Shown here in pieces: positions 35,252 through 44,689 of a stretch of DNA of 49,493 bases (the first letter of the stretch is position 1; each line of letters opens with the position of its first letter). Location of the stretch: assembly GCA_019751755.1 (NCBI GenBank), contig JAIENA010000070.1:1-49493 (forward strand). The letters are read 5' to 3'. The notes below the pieces were generated by a model, which saw only the letters and a list, made by a program, of their open reading frames with translations, did not search any database and was not told the DNA's origin. The translations under genes were made by a program, and so were the position numbers. Origin of the DNA: Burkholderiaceae bacterium. GTDB taxonomy: Bacteria; Pseudomonadota; Gammaproteobacteria; Burkholderiales; Burkholderiaceae_D.

Positions 35252-35265
35252 AACGCAATTGCGTT
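35252..35265. promoter_or_regulatory. 14-bp perfect palindrome before flhD
   Basis: AACGCAATTGCGTT lies 23 bp before the flhD ATG and just before the GAGGAG ribosome binding site. It could be an operator, or an RNA hairpin that gates ribosome binding. Confidence 0.6.
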
Positions 35266-35288
35266 GAACCCTACCGAGGAGATGGAAA

Positions 35289-35606
35289 ATGACTGCAAAC
35301 GACATGATGGCTGAGATCCGCGACGCAAACCTGAGCTACCTGATGCTGGCGCAGCAAATGATCCGCGCGGACAAGGTGACTGCCATCTTCCGCCTGGGTA
35401 TTTCGGCCGATATCGCCGACCTGATCGAAAGCATGAGCAACGCGCAAATCTTGAAGTTGGCAGGCGGCAACATGATGCTGGCCCGCTTCCGCTTCGACGA
35501 CGGCGCCATCCTGGGCATGCTGACCAACCATAACAAGGACCGTTCGCTGGCCCAGTCGCACGCCGCCATCCTGATGGCCGGCCAGCCAGTCGAAGAAATC
35601 GCGTAA
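35289..35606 (+). CDS. flhD: Flagellar master regulator subunit FlhD
   Basis: 105 aa. The whole protein matches Flh[64 protein letters not shown]. With FlhC it forms the hetero-hexameric activator of class II flagellar promoters together with sigma-70. GAGGAG precedes the ATG. It has a long, structured leader; flhC follows 38 bp downstream. Confidence 0.96.
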   Translation: MTANDMMAEIRDANLSYLMLAQQMIRADKVTAIFRLGISADIADLIESMSNAQILKLAGGNMMLARFRFDDGAILGMLTNHNKDRSLAQSHAAILMAGQPVEEIA

Positions 35607-35644
35607 GCTGCTGGTTCAGCAAGCCACCGTTCCTGGAGAACATC

Positions 35645-36190
35645 ATGAGCAAGAAAAGCGTCGTATCCGAAGCGCAGGAAATCCAGCTGGCCATCGAGCT
35701 GATCAACCTGGGCGCCCGCCTGCAGTTGCTGGAGTCGGAAGTGTCGCTGTCGCGTGAGCGCTTGCTCAAGTTGTACAAGGAGTTGAAGGGGGTCTCGCCG
35801 CCGAAGGGCATGCTGCCTTTCTCAACCGACTGGTTCCTGACCTGGCAGCCGAATATCCACTCGTCGCTGTTTATTAATATCCATCACTTCCTGGTGACCC
35901 ATGCGGGCGCCACCGGGATTCATGCCGTGATGAAGGCATACCAGCTGTACCTCGAGCAAATGCCGCCGGCGCCGGGCGAAGAGCCGGTGTTGTCGCTGAC
36001 CCGGGCCTGGACTCTGGTGCGCTTCTTTAACAGCGCCATGCTGAAGCTGGAGTCGTGCCACAAATGCCAGGGCAAGTTCGTGGTCGATGCGATGGATTTA
36101 AATGGCGGCTACGTGTGTGGCCTGTGCCATATGCCATCGCGCGCCGGCAAGACCAAGAAAGCCAAGGAAGCGGAGTCGCAGGCGGCGTGA
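35645..36190 (+). CDS. flhC: Flagellar master regulator subunit FlhC
   Basis: 181 aa. The zinc site is intact: C138/C141 in CHKCQG and C158/C161 in CGLCH, matching the E. coli positions 137/140/157/160. The C-terminal tail ([16 protein letters not shown]) is basic and short. It is the DNA-contacting subunit of FlhD4C2. CTGGAG precedes the ATG. Confidence 0.96.
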   Translation: MSKKSVVSEAQEIQLAIELINLGARLQLLESEVSLSRERLLKLYKELKGVSPPKGMLPFSTDWFLTWQPNIHSSLFINIHHFLVTHAGATGIHAVMKAYQLYLEQMPPAPGEEPVLSLTRAWTLVRFFNSAMLKLESCHKCQGKFVVDAMDLNGGYVCGLCHMPSRAGKTKKAKEAESQAA

Positions 36191-36284
36191 ATCTGACTCC
36201 ACGATGCAAAGTACCCATGACACCGGCGCCGGCTCCTCGGCTGCGCCGGTGTTTGCATTGGTGCGTCGCCGGCAAGGGGCGGGC

Positions 36285-37049
36285 ATGAGTGGGGGGCGTT
36301 TCTTTTCGATTCCCGCCGTGCAGGCGGCGCTGGTGCAACTGGTTGCGTTGCCGACCTCCTATTTTCTTCTTAGTGCGCTCGAGATGGTCCGCGTTCCGGT
36401 CACGTTTGCCGTGTTTGCACTGGTGCAGGCCGCTGTCGCGCTGGTCTTCACGTGGAAGCTGGGGCTGGCGCCGTGGTGGCGCGTGATCCAGTTCGTGTTC
36501 CCGCTGGCCGTGCTGCTGGCGCTGGCGCTGGCCTTGCCGCCGCTGTTCTATTTATTGGTGTTCCTGTTGTTGCTGGGGGTGTACTGGTCGACTTATCGCA
36601 CCCAGGTGCCGCTGTATAACTCGGGCGTTGCCGTGTGGCGTGCCGTCGAGCGCGAATTGCCGTCGCGGCCGGGCTTGAACCTGATCGATATCGGCAGCGG
36701 CCTGGGTGGCATGGCGCTGCATCTGGCGCGCGCGCGCGCCGATGCGCTGGTGACAGGGATTGAGCTGGCGCCGCTGCCGTGGCTGCTGTCGCGGCTGCGC
36801 GCCCGACTCACCGGCAGTACCGCCCGCTTCGTGCGGGGCGATTACGAAACCCTCGATTTCAGCGCCTATGACCTGGTGTTTGCCTATCTGTCGCCGGCCG
36901 CCATGCCCGGTTTGTGGGCCAAGGCGAGGCGTGAAATGCGGCCCGGGAGCTTGCTCATCAGTTATGAGTTTGAAATTGCCAATTGCCCCCCTGACAAGAC
37001 CATAGTTACCACAGAGCACGGTCCGGCACTCCATGTTTGGCGCTTTTGA
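36285..37049 (+). CDS. Membrane-anchored class I SAM-dependent methyltransferase between flhC and motA
   Basis: 254 aa from the ATG at 36285, chosen because AAGGGG lies 6 nt upstream; an in-frame ATG at 36204 lacks a ribosome binding site. Three to four TM segments (about 8-105) are followed by a class I methyltransferase core (about 130-250) with the SAM loop LIDIGSGLGGMALHLARARADALVTGIELAPLPWLLSRLR, then YDLVFAYLSPAAMPGLWAKARREMRPGSLLISYEFEI. The substrate is unknown. Its place in the flagellar block suggests a motility or envelope role, but this is inference. Confidence 0.82.
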   Translation: MSGGRFFSIPAVQAALVQLVALPTSYFLLSALEMVRVPVTFAVFALVQAAVALVFTWKLGLAPWWRVIQFVFPLAVLLALALALPPLFYLLVFLLLLGVYWSTYRTQVPLYNSGVAVWRAVERELPSRPGLNLIDIGSGLGGMALHLARARADALVTGIELAPLPWLLSRLRARLTGSTARFVRGDYETLDFSAYDLVFAYLSPAAMPGLWAKARREMRPGSLLISYEFEIANCPPDKTIVTTEHGPALHVWRF

Positions 37050-37139
37050 GCCGCTTTCACTTGCCCGTACCCCCCGTCTCACGCTATTGTAGTTCCACGT
37101 GTAAATTTACCCACATTTCACTCTGCGGAGCTCGGTCAC

Positions 37140-38000
37140 TTGTTCGTCATAATTGGTTATCTCGTAGTCTTAGGTTGTGTGTTTGGCGGCTTCGCTGCGG
37201 CAGGTGGTCACCTGGCGTCGTTGTTCCAGCCGATCGAGTTATTGCAAATTGGCGGGGCAGCCATCGGTGCCTTCTTTGTTGGCAACAACATGAAGGCGAT
37301 CAAGGCAACCATTGCCGCCGTTCCCAAGCTGTTCAGCGGTTCGCGCTACACCAAAGAGTTGTACATGGAACTGATGTCGCTGCTGTTCGACGTCCTGTCC
37401 AAAGTCCGCAAAGAAGGCTTGATGTCGATCGAGGGCGATATCGATTCACCGAATGATAGTCCGTTGTTTTCCAAGTACCCGATGGTGTTGGAAGACCACC
37501 ACATCGTCGAATTCATGAGTGACTATCTGCGCCTGATGGTTTCCGGGAATATGGATGCGTTCCAGATCGAAAACCTGATGGACAACGAGATTGAAACCCA
37601 CCACCACGAAGGCATGGTGCCGGCCGGCGCGCTGGCCAAGCTGGGCGACGGCATGCCGGCGTTCGGTATCGTCGCCTGCGTGATGGGGGTGGTGCACACC
37701 ATGGAATCGGTGGGGATTCCGCCGTCCGAACTGGGTTTGTTGATCGCCAAGGCGCTGGTCGGCACCTTCCTCGGTATTTTGCTGGCATACGGCTTCGTCG
37801 GTCCGCTGGCCACGCTGCACGAACAAAAGCTCGAAGAATCGACCAAGATGTTCCAGTGCGTCAAAGTCACGCTGCTGGCCAGCCTGAATGGCTATGCGCC
37901 GGCGCTGGCGGTGGAATTCGGCCGCAAGGTCCTGTATTCCACCGAACGTCCGACCTTCTCCGAACTGGAAGAACATATCAAGAAATCGAAGTCCAAGTAA
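37140..38000 (+). CDS. motA: Flagellar motor stator protein MotA
   Basis: 286 aa from a TTG start at 37140. No ATG fits, and the protein then begins FVIIGYLVVLGCVFGGFAAAGGHL like other MotA proteins; GGAG lies upstream. Four TM segments are about 2-22, 33-53, 168-190 and 200-220. The cytoplasmic loop has the rotor-facing charged residues around TKELYMELMSLLFDVLSKVRKEG. It forms the proton-driven stator with MotB. Confidence 0.95.
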   Translation: MFVIIGYLVVLGCVFGGFAAAGGHLASLFQPIELLQIGGAAIGAFFVGNNMKAIKATIAAVPKLFSGSRYTKELYMELMSLLFDVLSKVRKEGLMSIEGDIDSPNDSPLFSKYPMVLEDHHIVEFMSDYLRLMVSGNMDAFQIENLMDNEIETHHHEGMVPAGALAKLGDGMPAFGIVACVMGVVHTMESVGIPPSELGLLIAKALVGTFLGILLAYGFVGPLATLHEQKLEESTKMFQCVKVTLLASLNGYAPALAVEFGRKVLYSTERPTFSELEEHIKKSKSK

Positions 38001-38048
38001 GCCGGCGCTTCGCGTATCATTACACTATGGAAATTTTAAGGAACCGGT

Positions 38049-38990
38049 ATGGCTGACGAAGGGATGCGGCCTATCATCGTCAAACGCATTAAGAAGGCCG
38101 CCCATGGACATCACGGCGGCGCCTGGAAAATTGCGTATGCCGACTTCGTCACCGCCATGATGGCGTTTTTCCTGTTGATGTGGCTGCTCGGGTCCACCAC
38201 CAAGGGCGATTTGAACGGCATTTCCGAGTACTTCAAAACGCCGCTGAAGGTGGCGATGCAGGGCGGTTCTGGTTCCGGTGACAGTTCGTCGGTAATTCTC
38301 GGTGGCGGCAAGGACCTGACGCGCAAGGAGGGCCAGGTCAAGATGGCGGACGACCCGGCCACCAAGAAAAGCTTTAACCTGACCGCCGCCAAGGCGGAGA
38401 TGGAACGCCAGGAAACCCTGCGCCTGGAGCAATTGAAGGAAAAGATCGAAGAAAAGATTGTAAGCAATGCGCTGTTGAGGAAATACAAGGATCAGCTGTT
38501 GCTGGACTTTACATCGGAAGGCTTGCGGATCCAGATCGTCGATGAACAAAACCGGCCGATGTTTGCCCTGGCCTCGTCGTCGCTGCAGCCGTACACCAAG
38601 GAGATCTTGTACGAAATCGGCGTGGTCCTCAATGACGTGCCGAACCGCATCGGTCTGTCCGGTCACACCGATTCGACGCCGTATTTCACCGATGCCGGCT
38701 ACAGTAACTGGGAATTGTCCGCCGACCGCGCCAATGCGTCGCGCCGTGCGCTGATTGCCGGCGGCATGCAGGAAAACAAGATCATGCGCGTGGTGGGCCT
38801 GGGATCGGCCGTGCACCTGGATCGCCAGGATCCGTTCAGCCCGATCAATCGCCGCATCAGCATTATCGTGATGAACAAGAAGACCGAAGAGGGCTTGCTG
38901 AAGGAAGGTTCGCAGAAAATGGAAGTGGGTGCCGCGACCGAGGCGACCAGGGCCGCCGCCGAAGCCGGCGCCGCGGCCCCGAGGAAGTAA
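38049..38990 (+). CDS. motB: Flagellar motor stator protein MotB
   Basis: 313 aa. A single TM (about 29-50) carries the proton-accepting Asp at D32 in YADFVTAMMAFFLLMWLLG, the same position as in E. coli. A plug/linker (about 55-140) precedes the OmpA-like peptidoglycan-binding domain (about 160-280: GLSGHTDSTPYF ... NWELSADRANASRRALI). The Ala/Glu-rich tail is dispensable-looking. GGAAC lies upstream; it is 48 bp after motA. Confidence 0.95.
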   Translation: MADEGMRPIIVKRIKKAAHGHHGGAWKIAYADFVTAMMAFFLLMWLLGSTTKGDLNGISEYFKTPLKVAMQGGSGSGDSSSVILGGGKDLTRKEGQVKMADDPATKKSFNLTAAKAEMERQETLRLEQLKEKIEEKIVSNALLRKYKDQLLLDFTSEGLRIQIVDEQNRPMFALASSSLQPYTKEILYEIGVVLNDVPNRIGLSGHTDSTPYFTDAGYSNWELSADRANASRRALIAGGMQENKIMRVVGLGSAVHLDRQDPFSPINRRISIIVMNKKTEEGLLKEGSQKMEVGAATEATRAAAEAGAAAPRK

Positions 38991-39030
38991 CGCAGGCAGG
39001 CAGCACTGCAGGCTTTGAAACGAGACTGAT

Positions 39031-39579
39031 ATGACGAGAAAAAAAATCCTTGGCTCCCATGTGAAACGCCTGCTGTCCGGCGTTTCCGACCATGGACGCC
39101 GGCATTTGACGGAAGTGGAAACGGATTTAATCCAGACCAATCTCTTGCTGGAAGAAGCGATTGAAAAATTGTCGCGCAACTTCATGGCGATCCATGAGAC
39201 GGTCAGCGCCCAGCAAACGGCGATTGATGCCTTGCTGGCCGGCGCCACACCCAGCACCGAGCAAAAGGAACAGTTGGCGGCCTTGTCCGATCAGGTCGGC
39301 ATGTATGTCAATGCGGCCGTCACCAGCATGCAATTCCAGGACATGACGAGTCAGTTGATTGACCGCACCCTGAAGCGGGTGACGGGCTTGCGTGAATTCC
39401 TGGGCACACTGGGCGCTCACGGCGCCGAGATGGTGCCGGAAAGCGATAACGATGAAATCGTTGAATTGCTGGGCAAGGTCAGCATGGCGCTGGCGATCCA
39501 GAGCCTGGAATTACGCAGCGTGCTGCGCAAGGCGGTCAGCCAGAAACACTTGGAGAGCGGTGATATTGAATTGTTCTGA
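39031..39579 (+). CDS. CheZ-like protein, candidate CheY-P phosphatase
   Basis: 182 aa, mostly helical coiled coil. The segment SMQFQDMTSQLIDRTLKRV carries D104 and Q108 with the D-x-x-x-Q spacing and flanks of the CheZ active site (QDLTGQ, D143/Q147 in E. coli). It is shorter than E. coli CheZ (214 aa) and lacks its usual C-terminal CheY-binding peptide. Instead it ends SGDIELF, almost the same as the CheD tail here. It lies between motB and cheY, and no other cheZ is seen. It could also be a general Che adaptor. Confidence 0.7.
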   Translation: MTRKKILGSHVKRLLSGVSDHGRRHLTEVETDLIQTNLLLEEAIEKLSRNFMAIHETVSAQQTAIDALLAGATPSTEQKEQLAALSDQVGMYVNAAVTSMQFQDMTSQLIDRTLKRVTGLREFLGTLGAHGAEMVPESDNDEIVELLGKVSMALAIQSLELRSVLRKAVSQKHLESGDIELF

Positions 39580-39625
39580 ACGGTTCTGACAATTCGACCC
39601 GCGATACCGATAACGATGTGATCCC

Positions 39626-39642
39626 GGGGGCCGGCCGCCCCC
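39626..39642 (+). other. GC-rich hairpin before the first cheY
   Basis: GGGGGC-CGGCC-GCCCCC, perfect stem. It lies between the CheZ-like gene and cheY, directly before the 36-bp repeat. It could cause pausing or RNA processing. Confidence 0.5.
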
Positions 39643-39649
39643 GCTTAGG

Positions 39650-39685
39650 CAACATGGGTGCCGGGCCTTTAGGCCGGGAATCCCC
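39650..39685 (+). repeat. 36-bp repeat element, copy 1 (before first cheY)
   Basis: It starts CAACATGGGTGCCGGG and ends AATCCCC. It matches copy 2 at 47387-47422 in 32 of 36 positions. Inside it, GGCC-TTTA-GGCC can pair. It lies 23 bp before the cheY ATG. Confidence 0.8.
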
Positions 39686-39708
39686 TGATTAAAGTGAGAT
39701 AAAACAAA

Positions 39709-40074
39709 ATGGCGAAAACGATACTTGCAGTTGACGATTCCAGCTCACTGCGACAAATGGTGGCTTTCAGCCTGAAGGCCGCCGGTTACCAGGTGGTGGA
39801 AGCGGTCGACGGCCAGGACGGACTGGAGAAAGCCAAAGGTCAGACGGTGGACCTGGTGCTGACCGACCAGAACATGCCGCGGATGGATGGCCTGCAACTG
39901 ATCAAGCACCTGCGCGAACTGCAGAGTTATCAAAAAGTGCCTATTTTGATGCTGACCACGGAATCCTCCGACGAGATGAAGGCCAAGGGCCGGGCGGCCG
40001 GTGCCAATGGCTGGCTGGTCAAGCCATTTGATCCGCAGCGTCTGATTGAGGTAGTCAAGAAAGTCATCGGTTGA
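39709..40074 (+). CDS. cheY: Chemotaxis response regulator CheY (first copy)
   Basis: 121-aa stand-alone receiver. The acidic pair is at D9-D10, the phospho-acceptor Asp is in LVLTDQNMPRMDG, the switch Thr in LMLTTESS, and the Lys in WLVKPFDP. It sits directly before cheA. It differs much more from E. coli CheY than the second copy does, so it may be a phosphate sink or serve CheA in another way rather than bind the motor. Confidence 0.92.
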   Translation: MAKTILAVDDSSSLRQMVAFSLKAAGYQVVEAVDGQDGLEKAKGQTVDLVLTDQNMPRMDGLQLIKHLRELQSYQKVPILMLTTESSDEMKAKGRAAGANGWLVKPFDPQRLIEVVKKVIG

Positions 40075-40112
40075 GGACTTCCCATGTATCCAGTACCTGA
40101 TGGAGTCGCGCC

Positions 40113-42326
40113 ATGACCATCGACATTAGCCAGTTCTACCAAGTCTTCTTCGATGAAGCCGAGGAGCTGCTGGCGGAAATGGAGCGCTTGCTGCTGGGCG
40201 TTGATCTCGCCGCGCCCACGAGTGAAGACCTGAATGCGATTTTCCGCACCGCCCACTCTGTCAAAGGGGGCGCGGGCACGTTCGGCCTGAACGACATGAC
40301 GGAAATTACGCACGTGCTGGAAACCCTGCTCGATCGCATCCGCAAGGGCGAGATGGCCTTGACGAGCGAGCACGTCGACGCGTTCCTGGCGGCCAAAGAT
40401 ATTTTGAAAATGCAGCTGGGCGGTCACCGCTCCGGCGCCACGGTGGACCAGGATGCGGTCGGCAATGTGCGCATGATGCTGCAATCGCTGGCGCAGGACG
40501 TGGTGGTGGCGGACTTGACGCACATCGCGCCGGCCTTCAACAGCGCGGCCGACGACAACCAGGTCGACCACAGCGATGGCCGCCGTTACCGGCTGGAGTT
40601 GCCGTCGATGAACCAGCGCGAAGTGGCGGCGCTGTCGGCCGAAGTCGGCTTGCTGGGCCTGGTGTCTTCGGCGCCGCTCGACGGCGGGCGCACCGCGCTG
40701 GTGGTGACCACCCATGAGAGCCTGGACGACATCATTTCGATTTGTTCGTTCATCCTCAATCCCGATGATTTGACGATCACCGAGCTGCCGGCGCTGACGC
40801 CGACCCAGCAAGCCCGTGAAGCCGCCGAGCGCAGCCGCATCGAGGCGGCGCAAGGCTATGGTTTCTTCGATCCGGTGGAGCCGTCCGCTACGCCGGCCGC
40901 GCCGACCGAGGGCGCTGATGCGGGCTACGGCTTCTTCCAGCCGCTTGACCAGATCCGCGCCGAGGCGGCGCAGGCGGCCGATGACAACAAGGGTTACGGC
41001 TTCTTCGAGCCGATCGAGGCGATCCGCGCGCGTGCCGGCATCAAGGACGAACCGGTCGCCACGCCGGCGCCGGAGGCCGAAAAGAAAGCCGCCGTGAAAA
41101 AAGACGACAAGCCTGGCGCCGCTGGTGGCGGGGGCGAATCGTCGTCGATCCGGGTCTCGATTGAAAAAGTCGACCAGCTGATCAACCTGGTGGGTGAACT
41201 GGTGATCACGCAAGCGATGATCGAGCAACGGGTCGACACGCTGGACCCGATGGTGCACGAGCGCCTGCTGTCGTCGGTGAGCCAATTGACGCGCAACACG
41301 CGCGACTTGCAGGAAGCCGTGATGTCGATCCGCATGATGCCGATGGACTTCGTGTTTTCCCGCTTCCCGCGCATGGTGCGCGACCTGGCGGCCAAGCTGG
41401 GCAAGAAGGTGGACTTCATTACCAACGGCGCCGCCACCGAACTCGACAAGGGCCTGATTGAACGCATCGTCGATCCGCTGACGCACCTGGTACGCAACAG
41501 TATCGACCACGGCGTGGAAATGCCGGAGGTGCGGCGCGCGGCCGGCAAGAGCGACGCCGGGCGTCTGCTGCTGTCGGCCAGCCATCAGGGCGGCAACATC
41601 ATCATTGAAGTGGCGGACGATGGTGGCGGTCTGAATCGCGAGAAAATCCTGGCCAAGGCGCGCGAGAACGGCGTGCCGGTGACCGACAACATGGCCGATG
41701 CCGACGTGTGGCAACTGATTTTCGCACCCGGCTTCTCGACCGCGGAAACCGTGACCGACGTGTCCGGCCGCGGCGTCGGCATGGATGTGGTCAAGCGCAA
41801 CATTACCGCCATGGGCGGTTCGGTCGATATCCGTTCCGCCAAGGGCTTCGGCACCACGATCTCGATTTCGCTGCCGCTGACGCTGGCGATCCTCGATGGC
41901 ATGACGATTCGCGTCGGCGAGGAAATCTATATCCTGCCGCTCGGCTTTGTCATCGAATCGTTGCAACCGGTGCCGGATGACGTCAAGGAAATCACCGGCA
42001 AGGGTCAGGTGATCAAGGTGCGCGGCGAATACCTGCCGCTGATTCCGCTGTACCAGATGTTCGACATTACGCCGCGCTACACCAATCCGTGCGAAGGCAT
42101 CATCGTGATCCTGGAAACCGATGGTCGCAAGGCGGCGCTGTTCATCGATGACCTGGTTGGTCAGCAGCAGGTGGTGGTCAAGAACCTCGAATCGAATTAC
42201 CGTAAAGTGGCCGGCATTTCCGGCGCCACCATCCTGGGAGATGGCGGCGTATCGCTGATCCTCGATGTCGCCGCATTGATCCGCTCGTCCCGCCAATTGG
42301 CCGACGAAACCATTTTTTCACAATAA
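40113..42326 (+). CDS. cheA: Chemotaxis histidine kinase CheA
   Basis: 737 aa. P1 HPt (about 1-125) has the phospho-His H48 in AHSVKGGAGTFG. A P2 CheY-binding-like domain (about 155-230) ends ISICSFILNPDDLTITEL. A linker (about 245-320) holds three GYGFF(D/Q/E)P repeats. Then come P3 dimerisation (345-405), P4 ATPase with LVRNSIDHGVE, DDGGGLN and GRGVGMDVVKRN, and the P5 CheW-like domain (605-735). It is the core kinase of the signalling array, encoded directly before cheW. Confidence 0.96.
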   Translation: MTIDISQFYQVFFDEAEELLAEMERLLLGVDLAAPTSEDLNAIFRTAHSVKGGAGTFGLNDMTEITHVLETLLDRIRKGEMALTSEHVDAFLAAKDILKMQLGGHRSGATVDQDAVGNVRMMLQSLAQDVVVADLTHIAPAFNSAADDNQVDHSDGRRYRLELPSMNQREVAALSAEVGLLGLVSSAPLDGGRTALVVTTHESLDDIISICSFILNPDDLTITELPALTPTQQAREAAERSRIEAAQGYGFFDPVEPSATPAAPTEGADAGYGFFQPLDQIRAEAAQAADDNKGYGFFEPIEAIRARAGIKDEPVATPAPEAEKKAAVKKDDKPGAAGGGGESSSIRVSIEKVDQLINLVGELVITQAMIEQRVDTLDPMVHERLLSSVSQLTRNTRDLQEAVMSIRMMPMDFVFSRFPRMVRDLAAKLGKKVDFITNGAATELDKGLIERIVDPLTHLVRNSIDHGVEMPEVRRAAGKSDAGRLLLSASHQGGNIIIEVADDGGGLNREKILAKARENGVPVTDNMADADVWQLIFAPGFSTAETVTDVSGRGVGMDVVKRNITAMGGSVDIRSAKGFGTTISISLPLTLAILDGMTIRVGEEIYILPLGFVIESLQPVPDDVKEITGKGQVIKVRGEYLPLIPLYQMFDITPRYTNPCEGIIVILETDGRKAALFIDDLVGQQQVVVKNLESNYRKVAGISGATILGDGGVSLILDVAALIRSSRQLADETIFSQ

Positions 42327-42344
42327 ACGCTAGAGGGTAACCAT

Positions 42345-42836
42345 ATGGCAGACGCAAACCAGATGGCCGGCGCGGAAGATATCGCCAGCCGCGAATTCCT
42401 GGCCTTCAAGCTGGGCAAGGAAGAGTACGGGATTGATATCCTGAAAGTGCAGGAAATCCGCGGCTATGAAGCGGTGACCCGCATTGCCAGCGCGCCGGAG
42501 TTCATCAAGGGCGTGATCAACCTGCGCGGCATCATCATTCCGGTGGTGGACATGCGCATCAAGTTCCAACTCGGTGAGGTGGTGTACGACCAGTTCACCG
42601 TGGTGATCATCCTGAACATCAACGGCCGCGTGGTCGGCATGGTGGTCGATTCGGTGTCGGACGTCACGACGCTGACCCAGGACCAGGTCAAGCCGTCGCC
42701 GGAAATGGGAACCGCCTTCTCCACCGAATACATTATCGGCTTGGGTACGATCGATGAGCGTATGCTGATCCTGGTGGACATCGACCGCTTGATGTCGAGC
42801 CCGGACATGGGCTTGAACGACCAACTGGCGGCGTAA
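42345..42836 (+). CDS. cheW: Chemotaxis coupling protein CheW
   Basis: 163 aa, a single CheW/SH3-like domain: FLAFKLGKEEYGIDILKVQEIRGYEAVTRIASAPEFIKGVINLRGIIIPVVDMRIKF. It links the receptor to CheA P5. It starts 18 bp after cheA with AGGGTAA upstream. No truncation or fusion is seen. Confidence 0.95.
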   Translation: MADANQMAGAEDIASREFLAFKLGKEEYGIDILKVQEIRGYEAVTRIASAPEFIKGVINLRGIIIPVVDMRIKFQLGEVVYDQFTVVIILNINGRVVGMVVDSVSDVTTLTQDQVKPSPEMGTAFSTEYIIGLGTIDERMLILVDIDRLMSSPDMGLNDQLAA

Positions 42837-42933
42837 ATAAAACTACAAGAATGCGCGCAGGAAACCGGACGGCGCCGGGCCTGTTCCCACCGGGATGGCG
42901 CGGCCGGAAAGACAGCAGAGAACGGAGACCAAG

Positions 42934-44655
42934 ATGAATTTACGGGACTTTAAAATCGGCACCAGGTTGGGCATGGGGTTTGGCATTATCTTGCTGATCC
43001 TTGCCGTCATGGTCTTGCTGACCAATGTACTGGGCTACCAAAACAAAGCACAGTTGCGCAGCGGGCTGGAAACGGCCACGGCGAAGAACCTGCAGGCCTC
43101 GGCCATGAAGAGCGCGATGCTGGAAACCGGGATTGCCATGCGCAATATCGGCCTGCAATCGGACGTTAGCCTGATGCAAAAGGAAGAAGGCAAGGTCAAG
43201 GAACAGCGCAAGCGTTACGACGGCGCGCGCGACAAGTTGCAGAGCCTGGGCTTGAACGACGCCGAAAAGAAAGTGCTGACCGACATCGCGGCGCTGGACA
43301 AGGACGTCGACGCGGCGTTTAAGGAAGCCATCGGCCAGGTGCTGGCGTTTAACTCGGAAGGCGCGGCCAAGGTCATCGCCAGCCGTATCGACCCGCTGAA
43401 CCAGCAAACGCTGGTGGCGTTAAATACGCTGGTCGAGATGCAGCAAAAAGCCGCCAACGCCGTGCTGGAAGGCTCGATCACGGCCGATAACCGACTGATG
43501 ATGATTCTGGTTGGCCTGGGCGCCATCGCCATCGCGCTGGGCGTGGTGGCGGCGCTGATCATCACCCGCTCGATCACCGGTCCGCTGTCCGGCGCGGTCG
43601 CCGTGGCCAAGCGCGTGGCGGGCGGCGAGCTGACGTCGCAAGTAACGGTCGAAGGTCAGGATGAAACCAGTGAATTGCTGCAGGCGCTGCGCGAAATGAA
43701 CGACAGCCTGGTGCGCACCGTCAGTGAAGTGCGTTCGTCGACGGAAACCATCACGGTGGCGTCGCAGGAAATCGCGTCCGGCAATGCCGACCTGTCGTCG
43801 CGTACCGAATCGCAGGCCAGCTCGCTGGAGGAAACCGCCAGTTCGATGGAACAGCTGACGTCCACCGTGAAACAGAATGCGGACAATGCGCGCCAGGCCA
43901 ACCAGCTGGCGGTATCGGCTTCGTCGGTAGCGGAAAAGGGCGGCACCGTGGTGTCGCAAGTGGTCGAAACCATGGGTTCGATCAAGGCCTCGTCGTCCAA
44001 GGTGGTGGACATCATCGGCGTGATCGACGGCATCGCGTTCCAGACCAACATCCTGGCGCTGAACGCGGCCGTGGAAGCGGCCCGTGCCGGCGAGCAGGGC
44101 CGCGGCTTTGCCGTGGTGGCGTCCGAAGTGCGCAGTCTGGCGCAACGCTCGGCGGCGGCGGCCAAGGAAATCAAGGAATTGATCGGCGACTCGGTGGAGC
44201 GGGTGGACGCCGGCTCGCGCCTGGTCGATGAGGCGGGTCAGACCATGGGTCTGATCGTCACGTCGATCAAGCAAGTGGCCGACATCATGGGCGAGATCAC
44301 CGCCGCCACCCAGGAACAAAGCACCGGCATCGAGGAAGTCAACCAGGCCATCACGCAGATGGACGAGATGACGCAGCAAAATGCGGCGCTGGTCGAAGAA
44401 GCGGCGGCGGCGGCGGAAAGCATGCAGGAACAGGCGCTGAATCTGGCCAACGCGGTGTCCATCTTCAAGCTGGCCGGCGACGCCTACAGCGCACAGCGCG
44501 CGCCAGCGTCGAAGGCGCCGGCCCGGCCTGCCGCGCGCACCGCCCTGGTGGCGCCCGCTGCGGCACCGAAAGCGGCACCGAAAGCAGCCCCCAAAGCAGC
44601 GTCGAAAAAATCGACCGCCACCAATACCCCGGATGGCGAATGGGAAGAGTTTTAA
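42934..44655 (+). CDS. Methyl-accepting chemotaxis protein
   Basis: 573 aa from the ATG at 42934 (ACGGAGACC upstream). TM1 is about 10-32, followed by a four-helix-bundle-type periplasmic domain (about 35-188), TM2 (190-212), HAMP (213-265) and a cytoplasmic hairpin with the invariant tip [39 protein letters not shown]. An Ala/Pro/Lys linker ends in EWEEF, a C-terminal pentapeptide like E. coli NWETF that docks CheR and CheB. It is of the Tsr/Tar size class. The ligand is unknown. Confidence 0.94.
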   Translation: MNLRDFKIGTRLGMGFGIILLILAVMVLLTNVLGYQNKAQLRSGLETATAKNLQASAMKSAMLETGIAMRNIGLQSDVSLMQKEEGKVKEQRKRYDGARDKLQSLGLNDAEKKVLTDIAALDKDVDAAFKEAIGQVLAFNSEGAAKVIASRIDPLNQQTLVALNTLVEMQQKAANAVLEGSITADNRLMMILVGLGAIAIALGVVAALIITRSITGPLSGAVAVAKRVAGGELTSQVTVEGQDETSELLQALREMNDSLVRTVSEVRSSTETITVASQEIASGNADLSSRTESQASSLEETASSMEQLTSTVKQNADNARQANQLAVSASSVAEKGGTVVSQVVETMGSIKASSSKVVDIIGVIDGIAFQTNILALNAAVEAARAGEQGRGFAVVASEVRSLAQRSAAAAKEIKELIGDSVERVDAGSRLVDEAGQTMGLIVTSIKQVADIMGEITAATQEQSTGIEEVNQAITQMDEMTQQNAALVEEAAAAAESMQEQALNLANAVSIFKLAGDAYSAQRAPASKAPARPAARTALVAPAAAPKAAPKAAPKAASKKSTATNTPDGEWEEF

Positions 44656-44689
44656 TGCACTGACCACGGTCCTGGACCAGGCGGCGCAA

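Larger units (their letters stand above)
34668..35288. promoter_or_regulatory. Long flhD control region
   Basis: 621 bp between kynU and flhD with no supported ORF and GC far below the flanks (34790-35080). It holds the kynU promoter, two tandem sigma-28-like promoters facing flhD, a partly duplicated block of roughly 100-120 bp, three leader hairpins and a 14-bp palindrome near the ribosome binding site. Each element is listed separately. Confidence 0.75.

Noticed and set aside
39930..42296. Very long open frame on the minus strand opposite cheA (788 codons)
   Set aside because: It mirrors cheA in a high-GC genome, is rich in His/Arg/Gln and shows no domain. cheA is certain.
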